The notes beneath the pieces were generated by a model. The model was not told where the DNA came from and did not search any database. It worked only from the letters and a program-made list of their open reading frames with translations. The position numbers were made by a program, and so were the translations under genes. Below, piece after piece: positions 44,813-53,896 of a DNA stretch of 64,000 nt; position 1 is the first letter of the stretch; every line of letters starts with the position of its first letter. The DNA comes from JACPNO01 sp963825405 (GTDB taxonomy: Bacteria > Acidobacteriota > Terriglobia > Bryobacterales > Bryobacteraceae), in assembly GCA_963825405.1 (NCBI GenBank), contig CAWGTB010000001.1, positions 248,001 to 312,000 on the forward strand, given 5' to 3'.

Positions 44813-46145
44813 ATGCAAGGAACGGGGACATCGATCGCGGTGTCTGTGATCATGCTTGCCGGCGCGTCGGTGTTGGGTGCGCAGAGCGACCCAGGGCCCA
44901 GGTCCGGTACAACCGGCGCTGGTTTACCTATTTCCGGTTTGAGTCCAGCGGAGGCCGCGCTGTGCGGCCGGCCTCGGCGACTTCCAGCAAACGCAATCGG
45001 TGAGTGGACCCCAGGTGGGGCAGGCCGATACCAACAATACGGAACTTGGCCTGGGGCCTCGTTTCAATTCGGATAGCTGCGGCAGTTGCCACGCGCAGCC
45101 GGCGGCGGGCGGAACCAGTCCTTCAGTGAATCCGCAAGTCGCGGCTGGAAGCAAGAACGGCGGCTCGAACGCGCTGCCATTCTTTATTCATACCAATGGT
45201 CCGGTTCGGGAAGCGCGGTTCAAATACAACGCGGATGGGACGCGCGATGGCGGCGTGCATGATCTGTTTGTTATTTCCGGCCGGCAGGATGCAGTCGGCT
45301 GCAATATTCAGCAGCCCGATTTTGGGCGGCGATGGCGCGCAACAATCTTTCCTTCCGCATACCGACCCCCACTTACGGCGCCGGACTGATCGAAGCCATT
45401 CAGGACTCGACGATTCTGGCCAATATGAACGCCAACCGCAGTGCGAAGTCGAGCCACAACATTTCCGGGCACGAGAATCGCAACGGCAACGACGGCTCGG
45501 ATCACCCGATTCGGTTGGAAGGCGCAGAACAAATCACTGGCGCTTTTCGCGGGCGAGGCTTACAACGTCGAACAGGGAGTGACGAATGAAATTTTCACCA
45601 ACGAGCGCGACGAAACTCCCGGCTGCGCTTTCAACGGGACGCCCGAAGATGACAGTAGCTTCGATATGACCAACCCTGGGGACATGGTGAGCGACATCAT
45701 GAAGCAGGCCGCTTTCATGCGCTTCCTGGCTCCGCCTACGCCCGCTCCGGACACGTCATCGATCGCCAACGGCCGCGCGCTTTTTGCGACGCTGGGATGC
45801 ACGCTATGCCATACGCCGTCGCTGAAGACCGGGTTATCGTCGAGCCCGGCGTTGAGCAACCAGAGTGTGAATCTGTACTCCGACTTACTGGTGCACAACA
45901 TGGGCAAAGGCCTGGCCGACGATATCATCCAAGGCTCCGCCGGTCCGGACGAGTTTCGCACCGCGCCGCTTTGGGGGCTGGGCCAGCGGCTGTTTTTTCT
46001 GCATGACGGGAGAACCAACGACCTGCTGCAGGCGATCGAAGCGCATGAAAGCAGCGCCTCGGAAGCCAACAGCGTGATTGACGCTTTCAATGGCAAAACG
46101 AGGTCGGCGAAGCAGGATCTTCTGAACTTTCTGCGCTCGCTGTAG
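44813..46145 (+). CDS. Di-heme oxidoreductase-like protein (DUF1111), frame-interrupted
   Basis: A signal peptide (SIAVSVIMLAGASVLGAQ) is followed by a first heme site DSCGSCHAQPAAGG and a second GCTLCHTPSLKTG. Conserved blocks include GLGPRFNSDSC, SFRIPTPTYGAGLIEAIQD and WGLGQRLFFLHDGRTNDLLQ. Together these define the DUF1111 di-heme (thiol oxidoreductase-like) family of periplasmic proteins. Frame changes occur near 44960 (+1), 45325 (+2 or -1) and 45500 (+1). The joined length is about 443 residues. Probably peroxidase-like or redox; the exact reaction is unknown. Confidence 0.82.
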
Positions 46146-46164
46146 TAGGGGTGAGGGCGCAGGA

Positions 46165-46196
46165 ATGGGCGGCTCACTGGGAGCCGCCCATCTTTT
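46165..46196 (+). terminator. Intrinsic terminator after the di-heme gene
   Basis: ATGGGCGGCTC, loop ACTGG, GAGCCGCCCAT, then CTTTT: an 11-bp perfect stem starting about 20 bases after the stop codon. The convergent GIY-YIG gene ends at 46219, so it may act on both strands. Confidence 0.8.
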
Positions 46197-46218
46197 GGTA
46201 TCCCGTACAGCCGAGCCT

Positions 46219-46557
46219 TTAGAGTGGCCGCGCGCCCAACAGCGCAATCCAGCGGCGCCTGCTGTCCTTGAGCAGATCCGGAACTGCAAGGGGCAGCAGG
46301 TCGTCGTCGAGCTTCTCCAGGATCTCGTAGCGAAACGCGGACTCGCCGTGGGCGTTCCACTCTTCCTGGAGCGACCGGTCGGGATGACTCGTGTTGCGCA
46401 GGCAGAACCAGGAGCCATTCTTTGTTGCATCCAGATTTCGGGAAGCGCCGACCCAGACCCGGCCGGTGGCCGTGCACCGCACCGCGAAAGCGCCCAGAAG
46501 AGGTTTCTGCTCCTTGAATTTCTTGATGGCTTCTTTTCTGGCTGCTTTCGATTGCAT
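46219..46557 (-). CDS. GIY-YIG nuclease family protein
   Basis: 112 residues from ATG 46557, with GGAGG about nine bases upstream; a longer frame to 46731 lies inside the upstream gene. The domain starts GAFAVRCTATGRVWVGASRN, a degenerate GIY...YIG pair with the conserved Gly and Arg, followed by NGSWFCLRNTSHPDRSLQEE. The expected catalytic Glu may be in LQEEW or SAFRYEILE. It follows the DUF2239 gene by 16 bases in what looks like a two-gene operon. Such small proteins are often annotated as nucleases without biochemical proof. Confidence 0.8.
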   Translation of the reverse strand: MQSKAARKEAIKKFKEQKPLLGAFAVRCTATGRVWVGASRNLDATKNGSWFCLRNTSHPDRSLQEEWNAHGESAFRYEILEKLDDDLLPLAVPDLLKDSRRRWIALLGARPL

Positions 46558-46573
46558 TCCGTGCGTCCCTCCT

Positions 46574-47194
46574 TCACGCCGGATTCGGTTCGGCGAATGC
46601 AACAGCGCCCAGCTTCTTCGCATGATCCCGGATATCCCGAGGCCAGGGCTTGACCATCTCGTTGAAGCGTTCCTGCTTGCCCGCGAACAGGGCTCGGATT
46701 GCCTCCTCAAAGCCCGGTTCATTTCCCGCAATCGCAGACAGGAACCGATAGGCCGCCTCTTGCGCCCGCCGCCGGCGATCTCTACCCTGATTGGCCAGCC
46801 GCGCCTGCTCCACCAATTTCCGTAGCGCCACCGAGGGACCTCCGGGCTGGCTCGCCAGCCAGTCCCAATGCCGAGGCAGGAGGGTCACTTCGCGGCCCAC
46901 AACGCCCAGTTTCGGGCGGCCGGGCCGCCGCGGATCGCCCTCCGGACTGGCGGACTCAGGGCTAGGCACCGCGTTAATGGCCTCTTTGGCGAGGCGTCGC
47001 GCCAGATCAGCGGCCGTTCCACGAAAGTCCACCTCGATTAAGTCGCTGGTAACATCGTCGAAGATCAGCACCTGCGCCCACCGGTCTCGATCCGATAGCG
47101 CTTTTGCCTTGAGAGCAACGTGTAGCAGGTTGCCGGATGCGACCCGCTTCGTGCCTGCGAAGGCGGTACAACTTGTGGGATGGAATTCGCTCAC
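46574..47194 (-). CDS. DUF2239 family protein with operator-like upstream sites
   Basis: 206 residues. The N-terminal domain shows CTAFAGTKRVASGNLLHVAL and LIFDDVTSDLIEVDFRGTAA, hallmarks of DUF2239. The middle has GRPKLGVVGREVTLLPRHWD WLASQPGGPS, which looks like a ribbon-helix-helix or related DNA-binding segment. The C-terminus is helical. The start is GTG 47194, only four bases after a TATAAT, so the mRNA may be leaderless. Twin palindromes overlap this promoter, suggesting autoregulation. Paired with the GIY-YIG gene downstream. Confidence 0.82.
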   Translation of the reverse strand: MSEFHPTSCTAFAGTKRVASGNLLHVALKAKALSDRDRWAQVLIFDDVTSDLIEVDFRGTAADLARRLAKEAINAVPSPESASPEGDPRRPGRPKLGVVGREVTLLPRHWDWLASQPGGPSVALRKLVEQARLANQGRDRRRRAQEAAYRFLSAIAGNEPGFEEAIRALFAGKQERFNEMVKPWPRDIRDHAKKLGAVAFAEPNPA

Positions 47195-47198
47195 TGCA

Positions 47199-47234
47199 AT
47201 TATACCCTGGTATAAATATAATACCCTGGTATAA
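47199..47234 (-). promoter_or_regulatory. Twin palindromic operators overlapping the DUF2239 promoter
   Basis: TTATACC-CT-GGTATAA (47200-47215) is a perfect inverted repeat, and TAATACC-CT-GGTATAA (47219-47234) has one mismatch. Centres are 19 bases apart. A minus-strand -10 TATAAT (47199-47204) is embedded in the first, directly before the GTG start. This is typical of a repressor covering its own promoter. Confidence 0.8.
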
Positions 47235-47264
47235 CATCGGGGTCAAGACACGAGGCAAGAGGCC

Positions 47265-47289
47265 GGGGCGGATTTTGAAAACCCGCCCC
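47265..47289. repeat. Single palindromic repeat (family A)
   Basis: GGGGCGG-ATTTTGAAAA-CCCGCCCC, matching the arms of the element at 21159-21235. It lies 14 bases past the 3' end of the aminotransferase gene (stop at 47304-47306, minus strand). Confidence 0.8.
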
Positions 47290-47303
47290 ACGTTCGGTTT
47301 TCG

Positions 47304-48576
47304 CTAGGCGCTTTTCAGTTCCTTCTCCATGACGTCGCAGAAGTAATCCACCTCGCCGGGGGTGGTGTAGACGCTGGCGGTGACGCGCATGCCGCCGACG
47401 TATTCCTCGTGCGCCGACCACGCGGTGTAGATGTTGTATTTTGTGCGCAGCGTGTCGGCCAGTTTCTTGCCGTCCACGCCGTTGAAGCCCAGCATGCCGA
47501 TGCCGCAGGACATCTCCGGACTCGGGTTATGCAGAAGCTTGATTTTGGAATTTTGCGCGAGGCGATTGGCCCAGCGATCGCGCAGATAGCGCAGGCGCGC
47601 CGCTTTACGCTCGATCCCGATATTCTCGTTGAACGTGATCGCTTCAACGATCGCATTGTGATTGGCCGGCGGATGCGTGCCGATTTCCTCGAACTTGCGG
47701 ATGTTGTCTTTGTTCCTGTCGCCGGACGCCATCAGCGCCCAGGTTTCCGCTGATGCGGGATTTCTTGACGTACAGGAACCCCGTGCCTACCGGCGCGAAA
47801 GTCCACTTGTGCAGGCTGACGCCGTAGTAGTCGCAGTTCAGATCGGAAAGCTTGTACGGGAAATGATTGAACGCGTGCGCGCCGTCCACGATCACGGGAA
47901 TGTTGCGCGCGTGCGCCATATCGCAAATCCGCTTGATGGGGAAAATCTGCCCGGTGCGGTTGGTAATATGGCACACCAGAATGGCTTTGGTCTTCGGGGT
48001 GACAGCCTGCTCGTAGCGGTTGTAGAGATCGTCCATGCTGACGACTGGCACGGGGAAGGAGATCATTTTGAGGACGATCCCTTCGCGGGCCTCGCGCTGC
48101 TTAAACGTGGTGATCATGCGCGGATAGTCCTGCGTGGTGGTGAGCACTTCGTCGCCGGCTTTCAGGTTCAGGCCCATCTGGGCGATTTCGAGCGACTCGC
48201 TGGAATTGCGCGTGATGGCGATTTCTTCCGGATCGCATCCCGCCACTTCCGCCACCCGGCGGCGCGCCGTCTCCACCTTCTTCTCCAGCTCCAGGATCAT
48301 GGTGTGATACGGCCCCATGTTGCTGTAGTCCAGATACCGCCGCATGGCTTCCTGCACGGTGCGGGGCGCGGGACTCACATGGCCGTTGTTGAGATTGATG
48401 ACGGTGCGGTCGATGGTAAACTCGTTGCGGATTTCAGCCCAGTAATCTTCATCCGCGGCAACGTCTTCCGGGGACCGGCCCTTGACGTACGTCGTGGCCG
48501 CCTTGACTCGGTCGCCAGCCACCTCTTGCAGGGCGGCCGCAGCCGCCGCCAGTTGAAAAAAGCTTCGACGGTGCAT
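47304..48576 (-). CDS. Exported class V aminotransferase-fold PLP enzyme, one frame break
   Basis: The N-terminus MHRRSFFQLAAAAAALQEV is Tat-like. The core shows INLNNGHVSPAPRTVQEAMR, AITRNSSESLEIAQMGL, IPVIVDGAHAFNHFPYKLSD and the PLP lysine in VSLHKWTFAPVGTGFLYV. The frame moves +1 near 47752 (KKSRIS/ETWALMASGD) and continues to MEKELKSA. It is about 423 residues when joined. It resembles isopenicillin-N epimerase-like enzymes. Same architecture as 14201-15445 but clearly a different sequence. Substrate unknown. Confidence 0.85.
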
Positions 48577-48714
48577 AGACTATTTTCTCCTCAGGCCGGC
48601 AATTCCGTTCGGATCCCGGCTGCTGGAAGTATACATCCGCGAGCCACCCCCCGGGGAGACCGGCTGGCGGCACCGGCCCTATTCGAGAACGCCAATCTGG
48701 GATAAGGTGGTTTT

Positions 48715-51434
48715 ATGCGTTTTCGTCTTGCGATTCCCTTGATTCTGGTCTTGCTGCTGGTGGCAGTGGCGCAGGCCGCTGATCCGGAAATTCCTTTTCA
48801 GAAATTCGTTCTCGACAACGGGCTGACCCTGATCGTTCATGAGGACCACAAAGCGCCCATTGTCGCCGTGAACATCTGGTATCACGTCGGGTCGAAGAAC
48901 GAAAAGCCTGGCAAGACCGGTTTCGCTCACTTGTTCGAGCATCTGATGTTTGGCGGCAGCGACAACTTTCACGGCCGGTATATCGACGCCATGGAGCAGA
49001 TCGGCGCCACTGACCTGAACGGCACCACCAACTCGGATCGCACCAACTACTTCGAGAATGTGCCAACGTCGGCGCTGGACTACACGCTGTGGCTGGAGTC
49101 GGACCGCATGGGCCACTTCCTGAAATCGTTCGATCAGAAGACGCTCGATCTGCAGCGCGGCGTGGTCCAGAACGAAAAGCGCCAGGGCGAGAACGAGCCC
49201 TACGGCGTGACCGAACAACTGCTGACGCAGAATACGTATCCCGCGGGACATCCCTATTCGTGGACCACCATCGGCTCCATGGACGACCTGAACGCAGCCT
49301 CGCTGAGCGACGTGCAGGAGTGGTTCAAGACTTACTACGGGCCGTCCAACGCGGTGCTTGTGCTGGCCGGGGACATCACGCCAGCAGGTGGCAAAAGAGA
49401 AAGTGCAGAAATATTTCGGCGACATTCCCGCCGGGCCGCCGGTAGCGACGCATCGCGAGTGGATCGCGAAGATGACCGGCACGCATCGCGGGTCAGTGGA
49501 GGATCGCGTTCCGCAGGCGCGCATCTATAAGGTCTGGAACATTCCGGAATACGGCCAGGCGGACGACGACTACCTGGACCTGGTTAGCGATTGCCTGGCG
49601 CGCGGGAAAAACTCGCGTCTCTACAAGCGCCTGGTTTACGACGATCAGATCGCGACCGACGTGAGCGCGACCGTGAATCCGGAGCGAGATCGGCGGGCAG
49701 TTCGAAATTCGCGCGACCGCGCGGCCGGGCGAGGATTTGTCCAAAGTGGAGAAGGCCATGGACGAAGAGGTGGCGCGATTTCTGCAGAGCGGACCAACCG
49801 CACACGAGACTGGAGCGCGTGAAGACCCAGTACCTGGCGACTTTCATTCGCGGCATCGAACGCATCGGCGGCTTCGGCGGCAAGTCCGACGTGCTGGCGC
49901 GCAGCCAGGTGTTCGCGGAAGTCCGGATGCTTACAAGATGCAGCTCAAGCGCGTGCGGGAAGCGACGGCGGAGGACTTAAAGTCCGCCGCCAATCGCTGG
50001 CTGTCCGATGGCGTGTACGTACTCGAAGTGCATCCCTTCGGCAGCTACAAGACCGTGGCGTCGAGCGCGGATCGCTCCAAGCTGCCGGAGACCGGCACGC
50101 CGCCGGATTTGCGGCTGCCCAAACTGCAGCGCGCCACGCTGTCGAACGGCTTGAAGATCATTCTGGCGGAACGTCATGAGATTCCGGTGGTGAATTTCTG
50201 GCTCAAAGTCGATGCCGGTTATGCCGCCGACCAGTTCGCCACGCCGGGTACGGCCAGCATGACTACATCGCTGCTGGATGGCGGCACCAAAACGCGCACG
50301 GCGCTCGAAATCAGCGATCAACTGGCGATGCTGGGAGCGCAGCTGAACGGCCAATTCGAATCTGGATCTGTCCACGGTGTTTCTCTCGGCGCTGCAAACC
50401 AATTTGAATCCGTCGCTCGACGTTTTTGCCGACGTGATTCTGAATCCGGCGTTTCCGGAGTCCGATTTCCGGCGGCAGCAGAAGCAGCGCATCGCCGGCA
50501 TCCAACGCGAAAAAGTGACGCCGCTGCAAATGGCGCTGCGCGTTTTCCCGGCCTGCTTTACGGGAAGGATCACGCCTATGGCAATCCGCTGACCGGATCG
50601 GGCACCGAAGCCAGCGTCGCGAAAATGACGCGCGAGGATCTGGTCAAATTTCACGCGAGCTGGTTCAAGCCGAATCATTCCACGCTGATCGTGGTGGGCG
50701 ACACCACGCTCGCCGAGATGCAGCCGCGTCTGGAAAAAATCTTCGCCGGCTGGAAGCCGGGCGAAACACCGCACAAAAACATCGGAACCGTGCAGCAGCA
50801 GCCGAAACCGGTGATTTATCTGATCGACAAGCCGGGCGCGCTGCAATCGATGATCTTCGCGGGGCACATTGCGCCGCCAACATCCGATCCGGACGAGATC
50901 GCTATCGAGACCATGAACAATATTCTGGGAGGGAATTTCGGCGCGCGCATCAACATGAACCTGCGCGAGGACAAGCATTGGTCCTACGGCGCGCAAAGCC
51001 TGTTGTTCGGCGCGCGCGGACAGCGCCCTTTCCTGGCGCTCGCGCCGGTGCAGACGGATAAGACCAAAGAGTCGATGGCCGAAATGGACAAGGAGTTTCG
51101 CGGAATTCTCGGCAACCGGCCGGTGAGCGCCGAGGAGCTTGCCAAGGCCCAGGCCAACGAAACATTGCGGCTGCCGGGTTCGAGGGAAACGATGAACGCG
51201 GTGGGCGGCTCGATCAGCAGCATGATCCAATTCGGTTTGCCGGACGATTACTACGAGACCTATGCGGGAAAAGTGCGGGCTCTGAAGTTATCGGATATAG
51301 CGGATGTCGCTCACAAAGTAATCTGCCCCGACAACATGGTTTGGGTGGTGGTTGGCGACCGATCCAAAATAGAAACCGGAATCCGCGAGTTGGGAATCGG
51401 CGAAATCAAGCTGCTCGACGCCAACCAGATGTAA
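48715..51434 (+). CDS. Periplasmic M16 zinc metallopeptidase (two M16 repeats), frame-interrupted
   Basis: The signal peptide (LAIPLILVLLLVAVAQA) is followed by LDNGLTLIVHEDHKAPIVAV and the inverted zinc motif HLFEHLMFGG (HxxEH), with the third ligand Glu near NEKRQGENEPYG. The second, non-catalytic half begins LSNGLKIILAERHEIPVVNF and includes HASWFKPNHSTLIVVGDTTL. Frame changes: near 49384, 49688, 49803 and 50352 (+1 each) and near 49928 and 50548 (-1 each). About 905 codons, the size of PqqL/YmxG-like fused M16 proteins. It degrades or processes peptides in a closed chamber formed by both halves. Confidence 0.87.
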
Positions 51435-51436
51435 TA

Positions 51437-52213
51437 TTACGCCGACTGCGCGCGCGCTTTGAGGGGCGTGCTGAGCTGCGCAAACACGCCGAGCGCCTGC
51501 TCGAGAGCGGCCGCGCGCCGGGTCTCCGCCTCATTGAGTGAGCGAATCACTTCCGATTGCTTATCGATGGTCTCAATCATGGAAGCGATTTTCTCAGAGC
51601 GGTCGGACACCGCTGCCTTGAGCGACGCCAGTTCCGTCTGATGGCGGTTGATTTCCGACGATATCTGCGCGGTTTTATTGCGAATCTCGGCGATATCGGA
51701 ATCCTGCCGGCTATCGGCTTTTTGCAAGAGCGCAATCTCGGCAACGAGTTTGTTGTACTGCTCCTGGGACGCGCTGGCGGCCTTGTGCTGGGAAACCGTC
51801 TCTGCAAGCGTCTCCAGGCTTTCCTTAAGCGCGCCCAGGCTTTCCACGGTGGTTTGCAGCTTGTCGATCTGATGCTGGAATGATTGCGTGAGTTTCCGGC
51901 CTTCGTCCATCATGTGCTGTTCCAGCTCGTGAAACGCGCCTGCCAGCACCTCTGCCAGGCTCCCCGCGAGTTTTTCGTTGATGCGGTTCATCACCTTCTC
52001 CTGGGGGCGGCCATTTTCTTCCACGCGAACAGTCTCCTCGACGCGGCCGTTGGCGCCGCTCATCGCTTCGGCCTTTTCGATGAGCGCTCCTGCTTCGATC
52101 TGCCTGCCTTGCGCCATCAGTTTGGCGGCTTCGTCCACCACTTTCTGGATACTCTGATCCGGGTTGGTTCTGCGCAAATGGAAAATGGCGTCTTCCAGGC
52201 TTCGATCAGTCAT
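51437..52213 (-). CDS. Coiled-coil protein of unknown function
   Basis: 258 residues from ATG 52213 (MTDRSLEDAIFHLRRTNPDQ). After an amphipathic N-terminal domain (SIQKVVDEAAKLMAQGRQIE), about 170 residues form heptad-rich coiled coil, e.g. QHQIDKLQTTVESLGALKES and KTAQISSEINRHQTELASLK. No TM or catalytic motif. It may be a structural or chromosome/envelope-associated oligomer. Convergent with the M16 gene, ending three bases from its stop. Confidence 0.7.
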   Translation of the reverse strand: MTDRSLEDAIFHLRRTNPDQSIQKVVDEAAKLMAQGRQIEAGALIEKAEAMSGANGRVEETVRVEENGRPQEKVMNRINEKLAGSLAEVLAGAFHELEQHMMDEGRKLTQSFQHQIDKLQTTVESLGALKESLETLAETVSQHKAASASQEQYNKLVAEIALLQKADSRQDSDIAEIRNKTAQISSEINRHQTELASLKAAVSDRSEKIASMIETIDKQSEVIRSLNEAETRRAAALEQALGVFAQLSTPLKARAQSA

Positions 52214-52286
52214 GACGATATAGTCTATACGGGCGCGGAACAGAAGCAAAGGGGAAACTCAATCTTTTTCGGCCTATATTATTTAT

Positions 52287-53834
52287 TTAATACGCGGGCG
52301 CGTCCTTCGCCGCCGGCGTCAACACCAGATCATGGAAATCAAAGCTGAAATCGGTCAGCGAGGACACAGCTTTCATCTTCACTTCTCGCGGCGAGCCGTC
52401 AGGATTTAACGTGAACGTCACGTACGCGTCGGCGTCATAGGAGCGGTCGCTCCACCGGGCGATGAACGTATCGTATTGAAAGTGCTCCATCACGCCGGCC
52501 AGCGCCGAATGGGTGAAGCGCATCCAAAGCTTTCCCTCTTTTTCTTCGATCCAGACATCGCCATACCAGGGATCGCGGTAGCGTCCGGCATATTTGGCCA
52601 GGGGCAGAGACGGCTTCGATGCCGCGTTGCGTTCGGAGCCTGCCTCCGCCTCGGCTTTGTGCGCTTTCTCCACGTCACGCTTGCGTACGGCGCTGTAGGC
52701 GTTCACCCAATCCGCTGCCGGGGCGTCCAGATAATGGTCCAGAATGGTCATGGTGACGGCCTGGAATGCGGAGGTCGTTTCCTGATTGGTGAACACGATG
52801 ATAGCCAGCTTCTTAGCGGGCACCAGGGTAACGCGGGTCACCATGCCGCCCAGGCCGCCGGTGTGATACACAATCCGCTGGCCGCGATAATCGCGGATGA
52901 TCCAGCCCAGCGCGTAGGCCGCGAAAAAAGGTGAGGCTGCGGCCAGTTCCTTGGGCGGGTCGGCGGGAATCGGCACGAAGATATGCGGGGTCCACATTTC
53001 CTTCGACTGCCTGGCGGAAAAAAGGCGGCCGCCCGCATATTCGCCTTCCTTGAGCTGCATGGCGGCCCACTTCAACATGTCTTCAACTGACGATTGAATC
53101 GCACCCGCCGGCGCCGCCGGGTCCAGTTTCGTGTGCTGGATCACGCGCAATTTGCCTTCGGTGGGCACGTGAGGCCACGCCAAATCTTCGCCCGGCGGGA
53201 CGTCGTTCACGCTGGTGCGGCTGCGCGTCATGCCGAGGGGCTGGAAAATCCGTTCGCGGATGAAGCGGTCCCAGGCCATCCCCGACGCCTGCTCGATCAC
53301 CGCGCCGGCCACGATGTAGAGCACGTTGTCATAAGCGTAGGTGCTGCGAAAACTGGTCGCGAGCGGAACGTAGCGCAGGCGCTGCATGATTTCGCGCGCG
53401 GTGAGTGTGGCGGCAGGAAACAGCATCAAGTCGCCCGCGCCGAGGCCCAGTCCGCTGCGGTGCACCAGCAAATCGCGCACGCGCATTTCGCGGGAAACAT
53501 AGGGATCCGACATTTGGAACCAAGGCAGGATGTCGACCACGCGCTGGTCCCAATCGATTTTCTTTTCGTCGACCAGGATGGCCAGAGCCGCCGCGGTGAA
53601 AGCTTTGGTGTTGGAGGCAATGCCGAACAGCGTTTTGCCGGTGACTGGCGCGCTCCCGCCCAGTTTGCGCACCCCGTAACCCTTGAGCATCTGGACATTG
53701 CCGTCCTGGATCACGCCCACCGCCATACCGGGCACGTCGAACTCCTGCAACGTGCGTTTGACGACGTCGTCCAGGTTCCCTTGCCCTCTGGCGATGCCGG
53801 CTATAACGAGGACCAAAAGCAATCGCGGATACAT
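52287..53834 (-). CDS. Secreted beta-lactamase-family serine hydrolase with C-terminal DUF3471-like domain
   Basis: 515 residues from ATG 53834 (MYPRLLLVLVIAGIARGQ, signal peptide). The class C/esterase triad is present: SxxK in FGIASNTKAFTAAAL, the YxN-type YAYDNVLYIVAG and HTG-type VYHTGGLGGMVTRV. The C-terminal ~110 residues (KYAGRYRDPWYGDVWIEEKE) match the lipocalin-like DUF3471 domain. Likely a D-aminopeptidase, esterase or carboxypeptidase-like enzyme rather than a true beta-lactamase. It diverges from the second ADOP permease gene. Confidence 0.88.
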   Translation of the reverse strand: MYPRLLLVLVIAGIARGQGNLDDVVKRTLQEFDVPGMAVGVIQDGNVQMLKGYGVRKLGGSAPVTGKTLFGIASNTKAFTAAALAILVDEKKIDWDQRVVDILPWFQMSDPYVSREMRVRDLLVHRSGLGLGAGDLMLFPAATLTAREIMQRLRYVPLATSFRSTYAYDNVLYIVAGAVIEQASGMAWDRFIRERIFQPLGMTRSRTSVNDVPPGEDLAWPHVPTEGKLRVIQHTKLDPAAPAGAIQSSVEDMLKWAAMQLKEGEYAGGRLFSARQSKEMWTPHIFVPIPADPPKELAAASPFFAAYALGWIIRDYRGQRIVYHTGGLGGMVTRVTLVPAKKLAIIVFTNQETTSAFQAVTMTILDHYLDAPAADWVNAYSAVRKRDVEKAHKAEAEAGSERNAASKPSLPLAKYAGRYRDPWYGDVWIEEKEGKLWMRFTHSALAGVMEHFQYDTFIARWSDRSYDADAYVTFTLNPDGSPREVKMKAVSSLTDFSFDFHDLVLTPAAKDAPAY

Positions 53835-53896
53835 TGGTGCCAGAAAGTCTATCAAACGGGCGTAACTTTCTTGCATCCGGTTCGTCCCACATCGAA

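Noticed and set aside
52287..53834. True class C beta-lactamase (antibiotic resistance)
   Set aside because: The DUF3471-like tail and the serine-hydrolase pattern fit the wider esterase/peptidase family; nothing specific for AmpC was seen.
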